From: Novosphingobium sp. JCM 18896
Lineage (GTDB): Bacteria; Pseudomonadota; Alphaproteobacteria; Sphingomonadales; Sphingomonadaceae
NCBI RefSeq assembly: GCF_025938095.1
Contig: NZ_JAPCZF010000001.1
Coordinates: forward strand, 1,054,001 to 1,118,000
Length of the DNA stretch: 64,000 nucleotides
Direction of reading: 5' to 3'
Shown: positions 59,216 to 64,000 of the stretch, piece after piece
Numbering within the stretch: the stretch's first letter is position 1
Layout: each line of letters opens with the position of its first letter
Notes under the pieces: generated by a model
Databases searched by the model: none
Seen by the model: only the letters and a program-made list of their open reading frames with translations
Told to the model about the DNA's origin: nothing
Made by a program: the position numbers and the translations under genes

Positions 59216-60406
59216 TTAAGCCCGTGTTATCTGCGCTTTGCCCGCGGAAAGCAGCAAAGCGGCCATGGCGAGCAGCATCGCCAGCACCTGCACGGCTTCG
59301 GAAAGGACACCGAAGAAGGCGGCGAGCGCCAGGATCAGCGCAAGCAGCGCGCGGTCCTCGAGCCAGGCGATCCAACCGCGCAGCAGCACGCGCGGCAGCA
59401 GCCGAGCCAGCGCAATCAGGATGAATGGCGGGAATACGTGTGCAAGCAGCGAATCCCACGGCGGCAGCGGCGCGCTCCAGACGATCACCACGATCAGTTC
59501 GAGGTCGAGCAGCCAGCCGAGCACGGTCTCGCCCGAAACCGGCGCCTTGCCGATCTTCAGCGAATCGTGCTCAACCCTTTCGAGCAGGCCCGAGGCGCGA
59601 CGCAGGGTCCAGGCGATGGCGCAGAGCACCAGCGCGATCCCCGAATAGGCGAACCAGCCCGCGCCCAGCGCCAGCAGCATGAGCGCCACCGCGCCGAGCG
59701 CGACCAGCCCCCAGCCACTGCCGGCATGAAGCAGCGAGGGCCCGATCGCCAGAACGCCGAGCCGCGACAGCACGATGCCAGGGGTCGGCATCTCGCCCTC
59801 GCCCATGTGCAGGCGGATCCAGGAATCCTCGATCTCGTGCGCCTCGCCCTCGTCGTGGACGAGCTTCCAGCGCGCGCCTTCTCGCGCCGCCGCGGGGACG
59901 GTCTGCATGGCCACGCCCGATTGCAGCGCGATGCGCGTCAGCGCCGAGGGTATGTCAAAATCGGCGGGCAGATCGCCCAGCGCCTCGACCAGACGGCCGG
60001 GAATGCGCATCGCGCCGGCCGCGGCGTGGTTGATGTCGATCCGCTCGAAGCCCGCGGCAAGGCCGCTCTCGATCGGCTGGACCAGCACCGAATGCCCCTG
60101 CTCGAGCAGGGCGATCACCGCCTGCGGCGCAGCGAGCAGCCCTTCGGTGAAGACGATCAGTTCGTCGTTGGCGGTGACGAGCCCGGCCAGCGCGCGCGGC
60201 CCGGGAATGACGTGGAGGCGCACCCCGGCTTTCTCGGCTTCCTGCTGCAGCGCGATCAGCGGCGGCGTGACCTCGCGCGCGATGCAGACAACGCGCTGGC
60301 ATTCGAGCGCCAGGGCTATGCCGAGCTGGTGCCGCGCCAGCGTCGCCCCGCCGACGTGCAGGAACGCGCGCGGCGTGCTCTGCCCCGTCCCAGCAGGTTC
60401 GATCAT
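59216..60406 (-). CDS. Nucleotidyltransferase-like membrane protein
   Basis: A 396-aa protein. The N-terminal half (about 1-215) looks like a degenerate nucleotide-diphospho-sugar transferase fold: GGATLARHQLGIALAL near the N-terminus, VCIAREVTPPL, and NDELIVFTEGLL. The C-terminal half (about 225-396) carries several membrane helices and loops such as LLERVEHDSLKIGKAPVSGE. The usual metal-binding aspartates are not obvious. The role is unknown; it heads a closely packed three-gene run with the helical and pseudo-kinase genes. Confidence 0.7.
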   Translation of the reverse strand: MIEPAGTGQSTPRAFLHVGGATLARHQLGIALALECQRVVCIAREVTPPLIALQQEAEKAGVRLHVIPGPRALAGLVTANDELIVFTEGLLAAPQAVIALLEQGHSVLVQPIESGLAAGFERIDINHAAAGAMRIPGRLVEALGDLPADFDIPSALTRIALQSGVAMQTVPAAAREGARWKLVHDEGEAHEIEDSWIRLHMGEGEMPTPGIVLSRLGVLAIGPSLLHAGSGWGLVALGAVALMLLALGAGWFAYSGIALVLCAIAWTLRRASGLLERVEHDSLKIGKAPVSGETVLGWLLDLELIVVIVWSAPLPPWDSLLAHVFPPFILIALARLLPRVLLRGWIAWLEDRALLALILALAAFFGVLSEAVQVLAMLLAMAALLLSAGKAQITRA

Positions 60407-60521
60407 GGCAAGCAGGGCGACGCGCAGCGGGCTTCTCCGGGCAGTTGCCCTAGGTTCTAGGCAAAGCCTGAGCAGGTGCCAAGCACGCGATGGCGCGGCG
60501 ACGTGCTAGACTGGTACGGGC

Positions 60522-60824
60522 TCAGCCCGCTGCGAATTCGTCGAGGAAGGTCTGGATCCGGCGCACGGCCACGGGATCGCCGGGAGCCGTGTCGATCGCC
60601 TGGTCGGCCAGGACCATCAGCCTTTCGGCGTTGAAGCTGGCGGCAAGCCCCTTGAGGCGCAGCGCGGCGATCTGCCAGTTGCCGTCGCACCGTGCGCGGC
60701 GGAGCAGATCGAGCTGGTGGGTCAGGCTCTCGACGAAGGCGAGGCGCAGCTCGGCGATGAGCACGGGATCGTTGCCCGCCGCGGCGGCCAGAGTGGCATC
60801 GAGGGTACCCGCTTCGTAAGCCAT
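60522..60824 (-). CDS. Hpt-like helical protein lacking the phospho-histidine
   Basis: A 100-aa protein with the four-helix pattern of histidine phosphotransfer domains. The diagnostic HxLKGxA motif appears as L55-R-L-K58-G-L-A-A-S-F (normally His at position 55), so the phospho-acceptor is replaced by leucine. The preceding helix (LIAELRLAFVESLTHQL) and following helix are otherwise Hpt-like. It may bind receiver domains without phosphotransfer. It is upstream of the membrane-protein gene with a 115-base gap and divergent from the giant coiled-coil gene. Confidence 0.75.
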   Translation of the reverse strand: MAYEAGTLDATLAAAAGNDPVLIAELRLAFVESLTHQLDLLRRARCDGNWQIAALRLKGLAASFNAERLMVLADQAIDTAPGDPVAVRRIQTFLDEFAAG

Positions 60825-60893
60825 CCACAGAAGCCTAGGCCCGCAGGGTTAAGGTGGGGTTTATCCTGTGCATAACCGTGGTATTCAGGGAGA

Positions 60894-63689
60894 ATGGCCG
60901 GGGAAACACGCATCATCGCCTTCGACGCTTCGAGCGCAAAAGCGCCGGAAGAGGAAATCCTGCTGACCGACGAGGCCGCGGAAAACCCCGCGCCCGAGCC
61001 GGTCGACAGCAGCTGGGACGATCCCGAGCCCGTCGAACCCTCCAGTTTCCGCTGGGTTCTGCCCGCGCTCGGTATCGTGCTGCTGCTCGGCTGGACCGGC
61101 TATTTCGGCTGGGCCGTCAGCGATCGCCTGACCCCGCGCCTGGCCCCTACCGAAGCCATCGCGCTGATCCGCGACTGGGCCGTGCCCGTCCTGCTGATCG
61201 CCGTTGCCGCGCTCGTCCTGCTGCGCAACAGCCGGCGCGAGGCGCTGCGCTTCGGTGAAGCCGCCCGCGTGCTCTCGCAGGAATCGGCGCTGCTCGAAGT
61301 GCGACTGTCGACGGTCAACCGCGAGCTCAGCCTCGCGCGCGAGTTCATCGCCGCGCAGTCGCGCGATCTCGAAACGCTCGGCCGCCTGGCCGCCGATCGT
61401 CTCTCGACCGAGGCCGATCGCCTCCAGGGCCTGATCCACGACAACCATGCGCGCGTCGAAACGATCGGCTCGGTCAGCTCGGCCGCGCTCGACAACATGG
61501 AGAAGCTGCGCGGCCAGCTGCCGGTCATCGCCAGCTCGGCCAAGGACGTCACAAACAACATCGGCAATGCCGGCCGCACCGCGCACGGCCAGCTCCAGGA
61601 AATGATCAACGGCTTCAAGAAGCTCAACGAATTCGGCCAGGCGAGCGAGCGACAGGTCCACGTCCTGCGCGGTCTCGTCGACGAGACGATGTCCGAATTC
61701 TCGCAACAGGCCGATCAGTTCGCGAACGTCACCGCCGCGCGCTTCAGCGAGTTCCGCGAACGCGGTGCCGAGTTCCGCACCCAGCTCGACAGTCACGAGG
61801 TCGAGGCGCTCGCCGCGATCCGCACGCGCGCTTCGGCCATGGCCGAGGAGCTCGAGCAGACCCGCCAGCGGCTCGACGGCGAAGAGGCCGAGAGCCTGAC
61901 CTCGATGCGCGCGCGCCTGACCGCGCTGCGCGACGAGGGCCACGCCATCGCCCGCGCGCTGCGCGAGGGCGAGAGCCGCGCGCTCGAAGGCTGGGAAGCC
62001 AGCGTCGTGCGGATGCGCGAGGAGCTGAACGGTGCGCTGACCGAACTCCAGCAGGCCGAGATCGACGCGATCGAGGCACGCCAGGCGCGCACCGGCGCGA
62101 TCCGCGAGGAGCTCGACAAGCTCGAGGCCCAGACTCTCGACCAGGCCTCGCGCTTCGCCGCCGAGCTCGAACGGCGCCAGGCCGAGACCACCGCCGCCGA
62201 AGAAGCCGCAGTGGCGCGCCTGCGCGAGCATCTGGCCGCGCTGGAATTCATCGCCGCATCGAGCCGCGAACGCCACGGCGAGATCGACGCGGCGGCTGCC
62301 GCCGACCTGCAAGAGCGGGTGGCCGCGCTCGATACCGAGATCGCCGAACGCCGCGCGCGCCAGCAGGAGCTCGAAGCCCAGGCCGCGGATCGCCTGCGCG
62401 AAAGCCTCGCCGTGATCGACGCCGAGATGGCCGAACGGATCACCCGGCAGGAAGAGCACGGCGCGACGATCCTGGCGCAGGGCCAGACGATCGTGCAGCA
62501 GCTTTCCGAATTCGAGAGCCGCACCGCCGAGATCGTCACGCACGGCGAGGCGGCCCAGGCCTCGCTCGGCGCCAGCCTGACCACGCTCGCCACCCGGCTC
62601 GGCGAAAGCCGCTCGGCGCTGTCTGGCACCGATCGCGACATCGCCGCGCTGACCGACAGCAGCGTGCGCCTGCTCGAACTGATCCAGGCGAGCGTCAAGC
62701 ACAGCCGCGAAGAGCTCCCGCGCGTGCTCGGCGGCGGCGAGGAGCAGTTGTCCGGCCTCGAAGCGCGCATGACCGCGCTGCGCGAGGCGGCCAAGGAGAC
62801 CGACGCGCACGGCACCCACATCGCCAAGGCCATCGAGACCGCCAACGGTCACCTGCAGCAGACTTATGCCGAGCTTTCGCAGCTGCAGAGCCAGCTCGAA
62901 CAGGCCGGTGCGCTTCACGGCGAGACGCTGACCACCCTGCGCGAACAGCTCGACGCCATCGCCGGCCAGTCCACGCAACTGGCCCACCAGACGCGTGCGC
63001 AACTCGCGCTGGCGCTCGATACGCTATCGGCTTCGACCCAGAAGGCCATCGCCGGCTTCGGCGAGAGCGGCGCCAGCACGGTCTCCACCCTCGCCCGCCA
63101 GCTCGGCAGCGAGAGTGCCGCGGCGATCGAACAGGCCATGCGCACCAGCGCCGAGGAGACCACCGGACAGCTCGAGCGCGCGGTCGCGCAAGCCGCCGCA
63201 GCCGGACGCGACGCCGCGATCCAGCTCCGCGACCAGCTCTCCAAGGTCAACGACCTCGCCGCCAATCTCGAGAGCCGCGTCGCCCATGCGCGCCAGCGCG
63301 CCGAGGAGCAGGTCGACAACGACTTCACCCGCCGCGTCGCGCTGATCACGGAATCGCTGAATTCGAACTCGATCGACATCGCCAAGGCGCTCTCGACCGA
63401 CGTCGCCGACACCGCCTGGACCGCCTATCTGCGTGGCGACCGCGGCATCTTCACGCGCCGTGCGGTGAGCCTGATCGACAATGTCGAGGCCAAGGCCATC
63501 GTCCAGATCTACGAGCGCGACCGTGAGTTCCACGATCACGTCAGCCGCTACATTCACGATTTCGAGGCGATGCTGCGCCAGGTCCTCTCGGCCCGCGACG
63601 GCCAAGCCATGGGCGTGACCCTGCTGTCCTCGGACATGGGCAAGCTCTATGTCACCCTGGCCCAGGCGATCGAACGCCTGCGGAGCTGA
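60894..63689 (+). CDS. Giant membrane-anchored coiled-coil protein, TipN-like
   Basis: A 931-aa protein. An acidic N-terminus (about 20-50) precedes two membrane helices (about 52-76 and 94-110), then a coiled coil of roughly 650 residues rich in Ala, Glu, Gln and Arg, and a conserved globular tail with DTAWTAYLRGDRGIFTRR, HVSRYIHDFEAMLRQVL and GVTLLSSDMGKLYVTLAQA. The layout matches the Caulobacter polarity protein TipN (two N-terminal helices plus a long coiled coil); the tail resembles what I recall from TipN-related alphaproteobacterial proteins. ATG 60894 is the only fitting start, since an in-frame TAA lies 21 bases upstream. Copy 3 of the palindrome follows. Confidence 0.8.
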   Translation: MAGETRIIAFDASSAKAPEEEILLTDEAAENPAPEPVDSSWDDPEPVEPSSFRWVLPALGIVLLLGWTGYFGWAVSDRLTPRLAPTEAIALIRDWAVPVLLIAVAALVLLRNSRREALRFGEAARVLSQESALLEVRLSTVNRELSLAREFIAAQSRDLETLGRLAADRLSTEADRLQGLIHDNHARVETIGSVSSAALDNMEKLRGQLPVIASSAKDVTNNIGNAGRTAHGQLQEMINGFKKLNEFGQASERQVHVLRGLVDETMSEFSQQADQFANVTAARFSEFRERGAEFRTQLDSHEVEALAAIRTRASAMAEELEQTRQRLDGEEAESLTSMRARLTALRDEGHAIARALREGESRALEGWEASVVRMREELNGALTELQQAEIDAIEARQARTGAIREELDKLEAQTLDQASRFAAELERRQAETTAAEEAAVARLREHLAALEFIAASSRERHGEIDAAAAADLQERVAALDTEIAERRARQQELEAQAADRLRESLAVIDAEMAERITRQEEHGATILAQGQTIVQQLSEFESRTAEIVTHGEAAQASLGASLTTLATRLGESRSALSGTDRDIAALTDSSVRLLELIQASVKHSREELPRVLGGGEEQLSGLEARMTALREAAKETDAHGTHIAKAIETANGHLQQTYAELSQLQSQLEQAGALHGETLTTLREQLDAIAGQSTQLAHQTRAQLALALDTLSASTQKAIAGFGESGASTVSTLARQLGSESAAAIEQAMRTSAEETTGQLERAVAQAAAAGRDAAIQLRDQLSKVNDLAANLESRVAHARQRAEEQVDNDFTRRVALITESLNSNSIDIAKALSTDVADTAWTAYLRGDRGIFTRRAVSLIDNVEAKAIVQIYERDREFHDHVSRYIHDFEAMLRQVLSARDGQAMGVTLLSSDMGKLYVTLAQAIERLRS

Positions 63690-63705
63690 GGCAAGCCCAC
63701 TCCAA

Positions 63706-63801
63706 CCCGTCATCCCCGCGAAAGCGGGGACCTTTGGCCGGTTTATCTCCGATCTCTCGGACAAGCTCGATAGAGGTCCCCGCTTTCGCGGGGATGACGG
63801 G
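63706..63801. repeat. Dispersed long palindrome, copy 3
   Basis: A 96-base imperfect palindrome 16 bases after the coiled-coil gene and six bases before the next minus-strand stop. Arms begin CCCGTCATCC and end GGATGACGGG, and the centre has CTTTGGCCGGT, ATCTCCGATCTC and CGATAGAGG. Like copies 1 and 2 it sits exactly between converging genes. Confidence 0.93.
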
Positions 63802-63807
63802 CGATGT

Positions 63808-64000
63808 TCAGATCTTCGCCGCGATCGGCGGTTCGCCGAACAGGTTCAGGTCGCCCGGTACGATCCAGCCATTGACGTAGTTGGCGTAGTAGAGGCCGAA
63901 CAGCACCAGCGCGAGCACCGAGGCGCGCAGCGAGATGCGCTTGGCGTCGAAGTTGGCCGGCGCGCTGTCGGCCTGGCCTGGGGTCTTCTCGATACCCGCC
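63808..64000 (-). CDS. C-terminal part of a membrane protein (runs off the window)
   Basis: The last 63 codons of a minus-strand gene, ending in TGA at 63808. The visible part has one clear membrane helix (ASVLALVLFGLYYANYV) followed by a short polar tail (PGDLNLFGEPPIAAKI). The residues before the helix are basic. I do not recognise the family. The gene continues beyond 64000. Confidence 0.75.
   Translation of the reverse strand, partial: AGIEKTPGQADSAPANFDAKRISLRASVLALVLFGLYYANYVNGWIVPGDLNLFGEPPIAAKI

Noticed and set aside
60885..63002. A 705-codon open frame on the minus strand opposite the coiled-coil gene
   Set aside because: It is a compositional shadow of a repetitive Glu/Ala/Arg-rich gene. 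It has no recognisable motif and no ribosome binding site.

Overview
The window is a dense, GC-rich stretch of bacterial chromosome that looks like a member of the Sphingomonadales (Novosphingobium, Sphingobium or Sphingomonas type). The main reasons are the dusB-ntrB-ntrC-ntrY-ntrX-hfq-hflX order, the fused ispDF gene, a two-domain Hfq, a pyruvate dehydrogenase beta subunit with its own lipoyl domain, trpGDC-moaC-moeA-lexA in a row, and an alphaproteobacterial GTTC-N7-GTTC LexA box. It reads as core genome. There are no phage genes, transposases, CRISPR arrays or rRNAs; the two tRNAs are Ser(UGA) and Arg(CCU), both with encoded CCA. The assignment rests on gene content and motifs read by eye, not on a database search.

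Layout. 1-8.5 kb: tRNA-Ser, then a tightly overlapping plus-strand run for envelope and information genes (lytic transglycosylase, RlpA-like protein, D,D-carboxypeptidase, tmk, holB, metG, TatD nuclease, metallo-beta-lactamase-fold hydrolase, small membrane protein). 8.5-18.9 kb: mazG faces the minus-strand nitrogen and RNA regulation operon dusB-ntrBC-ntrYX-hfq-hflX. 18.9-31.4 kb: ispDF, two paralogous secreted proteins, a CinA-type amidase, a PQQ-type sugar dehydrogenase, RatA/Coq10 and lipA, carbonic anhydrase, a secreted helical-repeat protein, gyrA, DUF952 and trmFO. 31.4-39.3 kb: EF-hand protein, degenerate phytoene-synthase-like protein, pdhB, pdhA, ftsB, small genes, solitary HigA, tRNA-Arg, DUF1178, carbon-nitrogen hydrolase, grxC and a small heat-shock gene. 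39.5-51.8 kb: pyrG, secG, tpiA, then ppiD, trpE, trpGDC, moaC, moeA, lexA and a small coiled-coil membrane protein. 51.8-64 kb: comEC, gltX, gltA, then a little-known cluster (histidine-kinase-like, helical, nucleotidyltransferase-like membrane, Hpt-like and giant coiled-coil proteins).

Most genes overlap their upstream neighbour by ATGA, GTGA or TAATG, so translational coupling is common. Convergent gene ends carry bidirectional hairpins: one perfect 13-bp terminator, and three copies of one roughly 100-bp imperfect palindrome (31379, 46274, 63706), one of which separates trpE from trpGDC.

Most interesting points: (1) the 56.9-63.7 kb cluster, where both the kinase-like and Hpt-like proteins lack the phospho-accepting histidine and lie next to a TipN-like coiled-coil protein; (2) the tandem-domain Hfq; (3) a probable heat-shock promoter plus ROSE-type RNA thermometer before hsp20; (4) the dispersed palindrome family; (5) an AT-rich perfect palindrome directly before mazG; (6) a structured non-coding stretch between hsp20 and pyrG.
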